8,841 nucleotides of DNA from Pseudomonadota bacterium (GCA_023432075.1 JAEYVD010000167.1:1-8841); one strand, 5' to 3'; shown: positions 1 to 7,482, counted from the stretch's first letter. Numbers and translations: made by a program. The notes: a model not told the origin generated them from the sequence alone.

Positions 1-1
1 C

Positions 2-592
2 CTGATCAAGCTCAAGGCCGTGGACCCCACGCTGTCGTTCCGCCGCTCCTGCCGCGAAGGCGTGTGCGGTTCGGACGCCATGAACATCAACGGCAAGAAC
101 GGCCTGGCCTGCCTGACCAACCTGAACACGCTCAAGGGCGACATCGTCCTCAAGCCGCTGCCCGGCCTGCCGGTCGTTCGCGACCTGATCGTGGACATGA
201 CGCTGTTCTTCAAGCAGTACCACAGCATCAAGCCCTACCTGATCAACGAGACCCCCGCCCCCGAGCGCGAGCGCCTGCAGAGCCCCGAAGAGCGCGAAGA
301 GCTCAACGGCCTGTACGAGTGCATCCTGTGCGCCAGCTGCTCCACGAGCTGCCCCAGCTTCTGGTGGAACCCCGACAAGTTCGTCGGCCCCGCCGGTCTG
401 CTGCAGGCGTATCGCTTCATCGCCGACAGCCGCGACCAGGCCACCGCCGAGCGTCTGGACAACCTGGAAGACCCGTACCGTCTGTTCCGCTGCCACACCA
501 TCATGAACTGTGTGGACGTCTGCCCCAAGAGCCTGAACCCCACCAAGGCCATTGGCAAGATCAAGGAACTGATGGTGCGCCGCGCCGTCTGA
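2..592 (+). CDS. sdhB: Succinate dehydrogenase iron-sulfur subunit SdhB (5' end cut off by the window)
   Basis: This is the electron-transfer subunit of respiratory complex II. It passes electrons from the flavin of SdhA through three iron-sulfur clusters to ubiquinone at the inner membrane. The open frame runs in from the left edge; 196 residues are visible, so about 40 N-terminal residues lie outside. The [2Fe-2S] ligands are in CREGVCGSD (Cys codons at 50 and 65, Asp in the third-ligand position) and at Cys 110. The second motif, [11 protein letters not shown], has Cys codons at 320, 329, 338 and 350; the last motif, [11 protein letters not shown], has Cys codons at 491, 509 and 521. Together these supply the [4Fe-4S] and [3Fe-4S] clusters. 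The PSFWWNP segment just after the second motif carries the tryptophan that lines the quinone site in E. coli SdhB. All expected ligands are present. sdhE follows after 11 nt, which implies an operon; sdhA should lie just upstream. Confidence 0.97.
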   Translation: MIKLKAVDPTLSFRRSCREGVCGSDAMNINGKNGLACLTNLNTLKGDIVLKPLPGLPVVRDLIVDMTLFFKQYHSIKPYLINETPAPERERLQSPEEREELNGLYECILCASCSTSCPSFWWNPDKFVGPAGLLQAYRFIADSRDQATAERLDNLEDPYRLFRCHTIMNCVDVCPKSLNPTKAIGKIKELMVRRAV

Positions 593-603
593 TCCCGCGT
601 TTT

Positions 604-900
604 ATGACCATGAATGCCAGCCCCGGTGACGCCGTGCTCGATGCCCCGGCATTAAGCAAGCTGCGCTGGCGCTGCCGCCGTGGGCTGCTCGAGAACGACC
701 TGTTCATCGAGCAGTTCTTTGCCAGACATGAGTCTGGCTTGACTGTCAGGCAGGCCGAAGCTCTGGGGGTTCTAATGGACCTTTCCGACAACGATCTGCT
801 TGATCTGTTGCTCGGCCGCAAGAAGCCCGAGGGCCTACAGGCCAGTGACGACGTCACTCAGGTGCTGGGCATGCTGCGCGCTGCCCGACGACCCGATTAA
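604..900 (+). CDS. sdhE: SdhE, FAD assembly factor for succinate dehydrogenase (YgfY/SDH5 family)
   Basis: This is a 98-residue cytoplasmic protein of the SdhE (formerly DUF339, YgfY) family, which promotes covalent attachment of FAD to SdhA. The family signature RGxxE is seen as RRGLLEND at residues 25-32, preceded by LRWRCRR. The C-terminal half carries the family's DxDLLDLLLG-like segment (residues 62-71). The length is close to the usual 85-100 residues. The frame is open far upstream inside sdhB, but the similarity begins only near residue 17, and the ATG at 604 follows the sdhB stop by 11 nt. A second ATG at 610 is equally possible. Neither start has a clear ribosome binding site, so translation may be coupled to sdhB. 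The place between sdhB and gltA is the one known from Bordetella and its relatives, and fits a role in building the complex encoded upstream. Confidence 0.93.
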   Translation: MTMNASPGDAVLDAPALSKLRWRCRRGLLENDLFIEQFFARHESGLTVRQAEALGVLMDLSDNDLLDLLLGRKKPEGLQASDDVTQVLGMLRAARRPD

Positions 901-908
901 CCTCTACC

Positions 909-914
909 AGGAAA
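909..914 (+). promoter_or_regulatory. Ribosome binding site of gltA
   Basis: AGGAAA ends 4 nt before the ATG at 919. It is the only good Shine-Dalgarno match in the 18-nt gap after sdhE and supports the chosen gltA start. Confidence 0.6.
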
Positions 915-918
915 CCGC

Positions 919-2229
919 ATGAAACTCGTAGACAACAAAGCCACCCTGTCGTTCTCCAACGGCAGCCCCAGCGTCGAGATGCCGGTGTACGGCGGCAGCA
1001 TCGGTCCGGACGTGATCGACATCCGCAAGCTGTATGCACAGACCGGCATGTTCACCTACGCCCCCGGCTTCCTGTCCACGGCGTCCTGCCAGTCGGCCAT
1101 CACCTACATCGACGGCAACAAGGGCGAACTGCTGTACCGCGGCTACCCCATCGAACAGCTGGCCGTGAACTGCGACTTCATGGACATCTGCTACCTGATC
1201 CTGAACGGCGAACTGCCGAACCAGGAACAAAAGGCCGATTTCGATTCGCAAGTGACTCATCACACGATGGTCAACGAGCAACTGCACTTCTTCCTGCGTG
1301 GTTTCCGCCGCGACGCCCACCCGATGGCCGTCCTGACGGGCCTGGTGGGCGCGCTGTCCGCGTTCTACCACGACTCCACCGACATCACGAACCCGCAGCA
1401 TCGCCACATCTCGGCCATCCGCCTGATCGCCAAGATGCCGACGCTGGTCGCGATGGCGTACAAGTACTCGCAAGGCCAGCCGTTCATCTACCCGCAAAAC
1501 GATCTGTCCTACACGGGCAACTTCCTGCGCATGATGTTCGCGACGCCGTGCGAAGACTACAAGGTCAATGAAGTCGTCGAGCGCGCGCTGGACCGCATCT
1601 TCATCCTGCACGCCGATCACGAGCAAAACGCCTCCACCTCGACCGTCCGCCTGTGCGGCTCGTCGGGCACCAACCCGTTCGCAGCCATCTCGGCTGGCGT
1701 GGCTTGCCTGTGGGGTCCGGCCCACGGCGGCGCCAACGAAGCTTGCCTGCAGATGCTCGAAGAACTGCAAGCCAATGGCGGCATCGACAAGGTTGGCGAG
1801 TTCATGGAGAAGGTCAAGGACAAGAACTCGGGCGTGCGCCTGATGGGCTTTGGCCACCGCGTCTACAAGAACTACGACCCGCGCGCCAAGCTGATGCAGG
1901 AAACCTGCAAGGAAGTGCTGGCTGCCCTGGGTCTGGAAAATGACCCGCTGTTCAAGCTGGCCATGGAACTGGAACGCATCGCCCTGTCGGATCCGTACTT
2001 CGTGCAGCGCAAGCTGTACCCGAACGTGGACTTCTACTCGGGTATCGTCCAGCGCGCCATCGGCATCCCGACCTCGCTGTTCACGGCCATCTTCGCGCTG
2101 GCCCGCACGGTGGGCTGGATCGCCCAGTGGAACGAAATGCTGTCGGATCCCGATTACAAGATCGGCCGTCCGCGTCAGCTGTTCACCGGTTCGGTCACGC
2201 GCGACGTGCCCCCGATGGACAAGCGTTAA
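919..2229 (+). CDS. gltA: Citrate synthase, type II (hexameric bacterial form)
   Basis: The enzyme condenses acetyl-CoA and oxaloacetate to citrate, the entry step of the TCA cycle, in the cytoplasm. The product has 436 residues, the normal length for the Gram-negative type II enzyme (E. coli GltA has 427). Catalytic landmarks are all present: [10 protein letters not shown] (residues 231-240), [12 protein letters not shown] with the active-site His269 (265-276), [13 protein letters not shown] with His313 and the substrate-binding Arg322 (310-322), and DFYSGI with the catalytic Asp371 (371-376). Further arginines that bind citrate and CoA are in ALARTVGW (393-400) and GRPRQL (416-421). The N-terminal domain, about 50 residues before the main fold, is the part that carries NADH inhibition in E. 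coli; whether this protein is NADH-sensitive cannot be told. The gene starts 18 nt after sdhE with a good ribosome binding site, so it is probably transcribed with sdh. A terminator follows. Confidence 0.98.
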   Translation: MKLVDNKATLSFSNGSPSVEMPVYGGSIGPDVIDIRKLYAQTGMFTYAPGFLSTASCQSAITYIDGNKGELLYRGYPIEQLAVNCDFMDICYLILNGELPNQEQKADFDSQVTHHTMVNEQLHFFLRGFRRDAHPMAVLTGLVGALSAFYHDSTDITNPQHRHISAIRLIAKMPTLVAMAYKYSQGQPFIYPQNDLSYTGNFLRMMFATPCEDYKVNEVVERALDRIFILHADHEQNASTSTVRLCGSSGTNPFAAISAGVACLWGPAHGGANEACLQMLEELQANGGIDKVGEFMEKVKDKNSGVRLMGFGHRVYKNYDPRAKLMQETCKEVLAALGLENDPLFKLAMELERIALSDPYFVQRKLYPNVDFYSGIVQRAIGIPTSLFTAIFALARTVGWIAQWNEMLSDPDYKIGRPRQLFTGSVTRDVPPMDKR

Positions 2230-2243
2230 TTCGCAACGCCCAA

Positions 2244-2264
2244 CCGGAAGGCGCCGCCTTCCGG
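2244..2264. other. Perfect 9-bp hairpin between gltA and the adhesin gene
   Basis: CCGGAAGGC (2244-2252) and GCCTTCCGG (2256-2264) form a perfect GC-rich stem with a 3-nt loop, 15 nt after the gltA stop. No T-run follows on either strand. It may protect the gltA mRNA 3' end or act as part of a two-way termination region. The structure is seen; the role is inferred. Confidence 0.55.
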
Positions 2265-2267
2265 CAT

Positions 2268-2303
2268 ACGCCAGTCAGCCTTGCGCCGACTGGCGTTTTT
2301 CTT
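2268..2303 (+). terminator. Rho-independent terminator of the sdh-gltA transcript
   Basis: ACGCCAGTC (2268-2276) pairs perfectly with GACTGGCGT (2288-2296) around an 11-nt loop, followed directly by TTTTT, C, TT. This is a textbook intrinsic terminator for plus-strand transcripts, ending 6 nt before the stop codon of the convergent adhesin gene. On the minus strand the same stem lacks a U-run, so it would be at best a weak terminator for the fimbrial operon. Confidence 0.88.
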
Positions 2304-2308
2304 TGCGG

Positions 2309-3349
2309 CTACAGGTAGTTCATCGTGAAGGTGACTGCCGTGTTTGCCGAGCCCGGCGTGACCTTGTCGCCGGTTTGACGGTATCTCGCCCGCAAGGGGA
2401 TCTTGAAGCTGCCGCCGGCTGCGCTGTTGTAAGCAGCAAACGGCAGTCTCCTACCCAGAAAGGCCGGATTGCCATCGGCGTCCAGCAACTGGACGCCGAC
2501 GCCCGTTGCCGATGAACTCGCGTCCAGACCGATGACTGCATTCGCGGCGTCCACAACGGGAGTGACGGCGTCGATCCGGTAGTGGATGGTGCTCATCCCC
2601 GCCGGGCAGCCATTCAACGAAATATCGAATGCAACAACCTGACTGGACGAATCCTTGCCCGTGAAATCCGAGGACTTTGGGGTTCCGAGGAATACGGAAA
2701 CGTCGGGCGTGGTGCACGCCTGTGACGTCACCGCCATCGCCATCGTGACGAACTGGATTTCGAGGCTCGGATTCGTGACGATACCGCCACCCCCTTCATT
2801 CGATGACGACGCCGCAGCGGCAAGGGTGATCGGTGCGAGAACGCCGGTGGCCACCGGTCCGACTTTGACGAACATCGCGCGTAGCTGGCCGCCGTTGGTG
2901 ACGGCGCCTGCCGTGTTGCATGCGCCGCCTCTCCAGATCGGCGTCAGGGCCTGGAATGCTGCCCACCCGCAGCCGTTGATGTAGCCTCTGCCGCCCAGGA
3001 TGATGCCTAGACCATCGACGCCGGTCGCGTAAACCGTGTAGGTGATTCCATCAACCACCTTGGTCCAACCCGAGCTGGGAATGAGTGTGCGCATACTCGT
3101 GCCGGTGCCGATGCCTGGGGGAACATTGCAATTGAACCAGTTGGTGGTGGCGTCGGTTTCCAGCCAGCCGGTCAGCGCGGTGCCGTTGGTCGCATCCCGG
3201 GGAATCGTGATGTGGGGCGGTGTGTTCACGGCAACCGAGCTTGTCGTCTGGGTGCAGATCGAGGCGGCCTTCGAAGAGGTGGAACCGAGCAACGCAAGCA
3301 GCAAAATCGCCGCATGCAGGATGGCATTTTTCATCAGTGTTCTCATCAT
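2309..3349 (-). CDS. Fimbrial tip adhesin with N-terminal receptor-binding domain and C-terminal pilin domain
   Basis: A 346-residue secreted protein encoded last in the fimbrial operon. Residues 1-29 look like a Sec signal peptide (basic start, ILHAAILLLALLG core, cleavage near SSKA-A). Residues about 30-190 form the variable first domain with Cys32, Cys74, Cys127 and Cys144; it contains ITIPRDATNGTALTGW, a pattern I associate with adhesin domains of this class. A glycine/serine-rich linker (about 180-192) leads to a pilin domain (about 194-346) with Cys212 and Cys248, a CTTPDVSVFLG start and a TAVTFTMNYL end, the usual strand for chaperone and subunit contacts. The length, about twice that of the pilin, and the last position argue for a tip adhesin like Bordetella FimD or enterobacterial FimH; the receptor cannot be predicted. 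The first ATG (3349) overlaps the usher stop in TGATG; ATGs at 3346 and 3334 are alternatives. The frame is open much further upstream, but only inside the usher gene. Confidence 0.88.
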   Translation of the reverse strand: MMRTLMKNAILHAAILLLALLGSTSSKAASICTQTTSSVAVNTPPHITIPRDATNGTALTGWLETDATTNWFNCNVPPGIGTGTSMRTLIPSSGWTKVVDGITYTVYATGVDGLGIILGGRGYINGCGWAAFQALTPIWRGGACNTAGAVTNGGQLRAMFVKVGPVATGVLAPITLAAAASSSNEGGGGIVTNPSLEIQFVTMAMAVTSQACTTPDVSVFLGTPKSSDFTGKDSSSQVVAFDISLNGCPAGMSTIHYRIDAVTPVVDAANAVIGLDASSSATGVGVQLLDADGNPAFLGRRLPFAAYNSAAGGSFKIPLRARYRQTGDKVTPGSANTAVTFTMNYL

Positions 3350-5919
3350 CAGTTGATGGCTACCCGGGTAAGCGCCGACCCCTCGCAGAGCAGTCCGCTT
3401 ACCCGCGGCAGCGATGCGTCCTTGGGAAGCTGCGCGGGAAGGGCGTAGCCGAACGTGCAGGCTTGCCCATCGTTCGCGCCCCATTGCACGGTCAGGATGC
3501 CCTGCGTGTCCTTCAGTCCGCGCGCAAGGACGCGGCCGCCTTGCGCCACGACGCCCACGCTGTTTCCGTCGGCGTCCCGCACGTCGGCGCCAAACGGAAG
3601 GGGTTCGCCGCTGGGCGTTGCCACGGTCAGCAGCGCGGCGCTGCCGGCGTTTTCGGTTTCGAAGTTCAGCCGAACCACCGCGCCGGCAGTGGGGACCACG
3701 TGTTGTTCGGTCGCCTTGAGCTCGACATTGAGCGGCAGGCCCTTGGGATCGATTTCGATGCCGTTTCTGGCGTAGGGTGTCAACGTCGATACGATCGCGC
3801 GGCCCTTGGCGTCCAGGCGCACGCCGCTGCTGTTGAGCACCCGCGCGCCGGCAGCATCTTTCGCTTCGACGATGGCGATCGTTTCGCCGGAGACCGGCGT
3901 CATCACGACACCGCCGCCATAGCCCACGACGCCGCCGGAAATGCCCGCGCCGTATTGCGTGTAGTTCGAGCTGGTGCTGGCGTTGGCGGTCACGGCGGTC
4001 ACTGGCGTGAGGTACGAGGCGTTGGCTGCGATGTTGGTGTTGGCCGGGCCGTTTGACGACACGCCGCGTCCGGCGCTGACGCCATAGTTGAACGCGTTGT
4101 CCGCGCCGAGCGAGCCCGCCACGGATTGCTGGACGCTGCCAGATCCATCCGAGCCCTTCTGCAGGCTGGTCGATGCGTAGACCGGATTCTGGTTGCGGCC
4201 CAGCGGAATGCCCAGGTTGAGCATGACCTGGTTGTCCCATTTCTGGGTGCCCACGTTGAGTTGGCGGGTGGCCGAAACGCTATAGTTCACGCGCTTGTAG
4301 CTGTTGCTGTAGGCCGCCTGGATCTGCGTGTCGCGGCCGGACTTGTCCCAGTAGTCCTGGGTCGAACCCGTGAAATGCAGGGATCCGTAACCGGCCGGCA
4401 GGTTTTGATTGATCGTCGCCTGCAGACGGCCTCGTTGCGTTCCATACTGGCCAGCGTTTTGCCCCAGCTCTTGCCGGGATCTCAGTTCCATGGCGTCGGC
4501 CATGCTCAGGTAGCCGCGGCTGGAATAGCGGTAGGCCGCAAGCGTGAGGTTGGTGCGCGTGGGCTCCAGGAACTTGGAGTAGCCCAGCTTGACGCTCTGC
4601 CCATTGCGGTTCTTTTCCTTGGGCAGGCGCGTGGCCGCCTGCGTGACGTCCAGGCCAAACGCGCCAAAATCCGTGTTCAGCGCAGCGCCGCCCAACACGG
4701 CGCCGTAGCCCTGGGCCCCGGTCAGGCCGCCATAGGCGGTCACGAGGTTATTGATGCCATGCTGAACGGTCGCTTGCGCCATCAGGGGCCGATCGGCCGT
4801 CTGCGGCGTGCGGTACTGGCCCGCGGTGACGCTGTAGCGGGTCACACCTGGGCGCAACGAATTCACCGTGCTGGAGAAAGGAACCCGTGACACCAGGACG
4901 CGGCCGTCGGCTTCGTTGACCACCATTTCCAGGTCGCCGCCGTAGCCGGTGGCATACAGGTCGTCAATGATGAACGGGCCGGGGGCGACGGTGGTTTCGT
5001 AAATGATGTTGCCGTTCTGGCGCACCTGGACGCGCGCGTTCGTGTTGGCGATGCCGCGCAGGGTCGGCGCAAAGCCGCGCTGCGATTCGGGATACATGCG
5101 ATCGTCGCTGGACATCTGCACGCCGCGGAACCCGACGCTGTCGAAGGTCGACCCGTCCGTGAAGGCATCGCCGATCACCAGCTGGCTCTTCATGCCGGTG
5201 ATGTTGCGCCGCAGATTGGTCTGAACGCTTTGATACTGCAGGCCGCTCTTGCTGCCCTTTGTTGCGTTGCCGGTGTGGCGCAAGCGCCAGGGGCCCGCGT
5301 TCGCGCCGGCGTTCAGACCCGCAAAGCTCTGCGTCGACGTCTTGCCATCGGCGCGAGAGGTGTAGAAGTTCGCGTTGTAATTCAAGAGCGCCGCCGGCAC
5401 GCCTTCGTCCCAATGCTTGGGGTCCACGAACCCGCGGCCCTGCCGGATCAGCGAGGCCTGGGGCACCGTCACGTTCAGCCGCTGTTCGCCCGCGTCGAAC
5501 TCCGCATGCGCTTCCTTCACCAGGTCGGTCACCGGGACGCATTGGCCGGCGGTCAGCTGCCCGGCTCGCGCGGCGTCGATCTTGGCGAGGTCGATGCCCA
5601 CCAGTTCGACCAGCGCCGGGTCGAAACAGGCTTGAAGCGGCGCGTTTGAGGTCGAAGGTTTGCCGATGCGCACGTCGGAACGCCCCAGCCAGCGGTCGTT
5701 CACCAGCACGTCGAGACGGTAGGTGCCCGGGATGGCGCTGTTCGAGCGCGAGAACTGGCTGACGTCCACCTGCGCGCCGCTCAGGAAGGCGTCGTTGAAC
5801 TCCACGTCTGCATCCAGCGCGGCGAGCTCGGTGCTGCTGGCGGCCCAGGCAGTTGCGCTGAGCAGGCTTAGCGTGATCGCGGCGAGCGCGAAATGCGGCG
5901 TGGTGGCGAGACGTTCCAT
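3349..5919 (-). CDS. Outer-membrane fimbrial usher (PapC/FimD family)
   Basis: The usher is the outer-membrane pore that receives chaperone-pilin complexes, catalyses donor-strand exchange and secretes the growing fibre. From the ATG at 5919 the product has 856 residues, normal for the family (about 800-880). Residues 1-27 are a signal peptide (hydrophobic core ALAAITLSLL, end TAWA-A). The N-terminal periplasmic domain shows EFNDAFLSGAQVDVSQFSR (40-58) and PGTYRLDVLVN (64-74), with Cys98 and Cys127. DPKHWDEGVPAALLNYNAN (166-184) opens the barrel. GIANTNARVQVRQNGNIIYE (289-308) and APGPFIIDDLYATGYGGDLE (312-331) are the most conserved usher block, around the plug domain. The C-terminal domain ends with a Cys pair (GQACTFGY, GLLCEG). 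The frame extends to a TTG at 5973 (18 extra residues) preceded by an AGGGG; the ATG gives the better signal peptide but has no clear ribosome binding site. No interruption is seen. Confidence 0.95.
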   Translation of the reverse strand: MERLATTPHFALAAITLSLLSATAWAASSTELAALDADVEFNDAFLSGAQVDVSQFSRSNSAIPGTYRLDVLVNDRWLGRSDVRIGKPSTSNAPLQACFDPALVELVGIDLAKIDAARAGQLTAGQCVPVTDLVKEAHAEFDAGEQRLNVTVPQASLIRQGRGFVDPKHWDEGVPAALLNYNANFYTSRADGKTSTQSFAGLNAGANAGPWRLRHTGNATKGSKSGLQYQSVQTNLRRNITGMKSQLVIGDAFTDGSTFDSVGFRGVQMSSDDRMYPESQRGFAPTLRGIANTNARVQVRQNGNIIYETTVAPGPFIIDDLYATGYGGDLEMVVNEADGRVLVSRVPFSSTVNSLRPGVTRYSVTAGQYRTPQTADRPLMAQATVQHGINNLVTAYGGLTGAQGYGAVLGGAALNTDFGAFGLDVTQAATRLPKEKNRNGQSVKLGYSKFLEPTRTNLTLAAYRYSSRGYLSMADAMELRSRQELGQNAGQYGTQRGRLQATINQNLPAGYGSLHFTGSTQDYWDKSGRDTQIQAAYSNSYKRVNYSVSATRQLNVGTQKWDNQVMLNLGIPLGRNQNPVYASTSLQKGSDGSGSVQQSVAGSLGADNAFNYGVSAGRGVSSNGPANTNIAANASYLTPVTAVTANASTSSNYTQYGAGISGGVVGYGGGVVMTPVSGETIAIVEAKDAAGARVLNSSGVRLDAKGRAIVSTLTPYARNGIEIDPKGLPLNVELKATEQHVVPTAGAVVRLNFETENAGSAALLTVATPSGEPLPFGADVRDADGNSVGVVAQGGRVLARGLKDTQGILTVQWGANDGQACTFGYALPAQLPKDASLPRVSGLLCEGSALTRVAIN

Positions 5920-6015
5920 GATGGGCAGGTGCGTGATGAGGCGCGGCGCTATCGGCTGGCTGATGCCTGCCAATGGCGCCGCCCCTGCAGGCGTCGGGTG
6001 GTGGTTTGGTGAGCG

Positions 6016-6045
6016 GACCGCCGGCCGGTCAGTGCGGGCCGGTCA
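6016..6045. repeat. Direct repeat and imperfect palindrome in the chaperone-usher gap
   Basis: GGCCGGTCA occurs at 6023-6031 and again at 6037-6045, 14 bp apart. The first copy also forms GACCG-CCGGC-CGGTC (6016-6030), a 5-bp stem with a 5-nt spacer. Everything lies in the 139-nt non-coding gap between the chaperone stop and the usher ATG. It could be an mRNA structure that lowers usher expression relative to chaperone, or chance in GC-rich DNA. I see no terminator here. Confidence 0.4.
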
Positions 6046-6058
6046 TGCTGATGCCGCG

Positions 6059-6796
6059 CTAAGCGGGGCTGAGGGCGCGTGTGCCTTTGACTGCGCCGCC
6101 GTGGTCATTCAGGAAGCGGTACGTGACTTCGGCGTTTGCGCCCTGGACCACGTCGCCCACAAGGGGAAGGATCTTTTTTTCGCCCGGGGCCAGCATGTCC
6201 CCGTCGGTGAACTTGGCGCGCTTGCCGTTGCTTGCCACATTGACTTCGATGAAGGTGACGTGATACGGCGTGGGGTTTGTGGCTTCGATTGCGGTGCGGT
6301 TGCCGGACTTGACCAGGCGCCAGCTGACCTGTGCGGGTGCGTCTTCGGCTTTGCCCTTGAGGTCCTTGGGCCGGTAGAACAGCTTGATACGCGACCGGAA
6401 CGCCATCTGCAAGAGGTTCTGATTGGCCTTGTCCTTGGGCGGGATTTCCAACACGTTGAGCCAGAACACGGACTCCTTGTCCTGGACCATCGGTTCGCCC
6501 GTGTGCATCAGGCGCAGGGTCTGACCCTTGCCTTGGTCGATGCGGGAGACGGGCGGGGTCACGATGAACGGCACCTGGATGGATCCCGGCGCCGCCTTGG
6601 CGTCGCCCTTGTCGATCCAGGCCTGGGTGAGCGCGGGCTGGTCGCCCTCGTTCTTGAGCTTGACGTTGACTTCCGCCTGCCCGGCCTCATAGATGACGCG
6701 GGTGCTGCCAATGACGACGGACGCGGTTGCCGGCGCGGCGGCGAAGATACAGCCAGCCAGCGCACCAGCAGCAATAACTACGTTGAATGGGTTCAT
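6059..6796 (-). CDS. Periplasmic fimbrial chaperone (PapD/FimC family)
   Basis: A 245-residue periplasmic chaperone that binds pilins as they leave the Sec channel, completes their fold by donor-strand complementation and delivers them to the usher. Residues 1-26 are a signal peptide (VVIAAGALAGCIFAAAPATA-S). Two immunoglobulin-like domains follow. The first contains STRVIYEAG with Arg33, and IKLFYRP (137-143) with Lys138; these correspond to Arg8 and Lys112 of PapD, which anchor the pilin C-terminus. ESVFWLNVLEIPP (108-120) matches the pili-chaperone signature. The second domain includes TPYHVTFIEVNV (176-187) and ends near residue 240. The mature protein has no cysteine pair and, by eye, a short F1-G1 region, suggesting the FGS class that builds structured pili. 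The ATG at 6796 is chosen because a strong GAGGAA site lies just upstream and the signal peptide starts there; the frame stays open to 6859 without support. Confidence 0.96.
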   Translation of the reverse strand: MNPFNVVIAAGALAGCIFAAAPATASVVIGSTRVIYEAGQAEVNVKLKNEGDQPALTQAWIDKGDAKAAPGSIQVPFIVTPPVSRIDQGKGQTLRLMHTGEPMVQDKESVFWLNVLEIPPKDKANQNLLQMAFRSRIKLFYRPKDLKGKAEDAPAQVSWRLVKSGNRTAIEATNPTPYHVTFIEVNVASNGKRAKFTDGDMLAPGEKKILPLVGDVVQGANAEVTYRFLNDHGGAVKGTRALSPA

Positions 6797-6800
6797 CGGA

Positions 6801-6807
6801 TTCCTCG
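6801..6807 (-). promoter_or_regulatory. Ribosome binding site of the chaperone gene
   Basis: On the minus strand CCGAGGAATCCG directly precedes the ATG at 6796, with an AGGA core at good spacing. It is the strongest Shine-Dalgarno match in the fimbrial operon and fixes the chaperone start. Confidence 0.6.
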
Positions 6808-6835
6808 GACTATGTATGGGGGCTTGACTACTGAT

Positions 6836-6878
6836 CCGGGCGGCTGCTGGGCAACGCAAAGGCCAAGCCGGGCGGCTT
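6836..6878. repeat. Direct repeat CCGGGCGGC and weak stem between pilin and chaperone genes
   Basis: CCGGGCGGC occurs at 6836-6844 and 6868-6876, 32 bp apart. The second copy sits inside AAGCC-GGGC-GGCTT (6865-6878), a 5-bp stem with a 4-nt loop that overlaps the pilin stop codon. Downstream of it on the minus strand there is no clear U-run. A stem at this place could cause partial termination or stabilise a pilin-only mRNA, as is known in other fimbrial operons, but this one is short and the role is speculative. Confidence 0.35.
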
Positions 6879-7416
6879 ATTGATAAATGATGGTGTACTT
6901 GGCGGTGGCGTTCACGGTGCCGGCGCCTGCCTGGCCCACCGCGAAGTACTGGGCCAGGTAATTCAGCGTGGCCTCGCCGCTGTTCAGGGAAACGGCTTTG
7001 GAGTTCTGGGCCGCGTCGGCCACGGTGACGTTGATGGGCGTTTCGTCGCTATTGAGAAGGCGGATTTCAACGTTGGTGGCGCCACCCGCGGCGGTGGTCA
7101 GGTTGCCGGTTGCGGCGTTGCCGTTGGAGCCGGGTTCGAACAGGGTGTGGACCATGCCGGTATCCGGCGTGCAGCCCGACAGACGGATGGAGAAAGGCGT
7201 GTTGCCGGCCGTCTGACCTGCCGCGTTGAGGGTGTCGACGCCGACGGTGGGCATGAGCACGTTGAAGTTCTTGCTGCCCGTGCCGTTGCCGTCGATGGTG
7301 CACGTGTTGGCGGATATCGCGCCCGTGAAATTGATGGTGCCGTCTGCGGCAAAGGCCAACTGCGAAGCGGACGTGAAGGCGCCGATGGCCAGCGCGATGA
7401 TTACTTTGGATTTCAT
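6877..7416 (-). CDS. Major fimbrial subunit (type 1-like pilin)
   Basis: A 179-residue pilin that would polymerise into the fibre shaft by donor-strand exchange. Residues 1-23 are a signal peptide (MKSK start, VIIALAIGAF core, QLAFA-ADG cleavage). The mature protein starts with ADGTINFTGAISANTCTI (24-41), the alternating hydrophobic donor strand followed by the first conserved cysteine, Cys39; its partner is Cys82 in RLSGCTPD. The C-terminal strand AKYTIIYQ carries the penultimate tyrosine (Tyr178) that chaperones of this class recognise. Size and layout match the Fimbrial family (PF00419), and the style recalls Bordetella Fim2/Fim3/FimX. The ATG at 7416 is chosen for its signal peptide; the frame extends to a TTG at 7449 that would add eleven polar residues. 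The ribosome binding site is weak (CAGG, about 11 nt upstream). It is first in the operon and 80 nt from the chaperone. Confidence 0.95.
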   Translation of the reverse strand: MKSKVIIALAIGAFTSASQLAFAADGTINFTGAISANTCTIDGNGTGSKNFNVLMPTVGVDTLNAAGQTAGNTPFSIRLSGCTPDTGMVHTLFEPGSNGNAATGNLTTAAGGATNVEIRLLNSDETPINVTVADAAQNSKAVSLNSGEATLNYLAQYFAVGQAGAGTVNATAKYTIIYQ

Positions 7417-7482
7417 ATATTGATGCCTGTCAAAAGGGCTGAAAAGCAATGCGCCGATGGTGCTTTCAGGGGTTTAAGGCGT

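Noticed and set aside
64..603. Upstream extension of the sdhE frame through sdhB
   Set aside because: This part overlaps the conserved SdhB frame and translates to R/Q/P-rich sequence; SdhE similarity begins only after 604.
904..1857. 317-codon open frame on the minus strand opposite gltA
   Set aside because: It is antisense to a clearly real citrate synthase; its protein is rich in V, H, R and Q without recognisable motifs, as expected for the reverse frame of GC-rich coding DNA.
3220..4056. 278-codon plus-strand frame opposite the usher 3' end and the adhesin start
   Set aside because: Antisense to two supported genes, with no motif, signal peptide or ribosome binding site support.
3350..4240. 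Long upstream extension of the adhesin frame inside the usher gene
   Set aside because: The usher frame here is well supported; the extension is an arginine/glutamine-rich out-of-frame shadow, and the signal peptide starts only near 3349.
5723..6883. 386-codon plus-strand open frame opposite the usher start and the chaperone
   Set aside because: It runs antisense to two well-supported genes and through their gap, and its composition is that of a shadow frame with no family motif.
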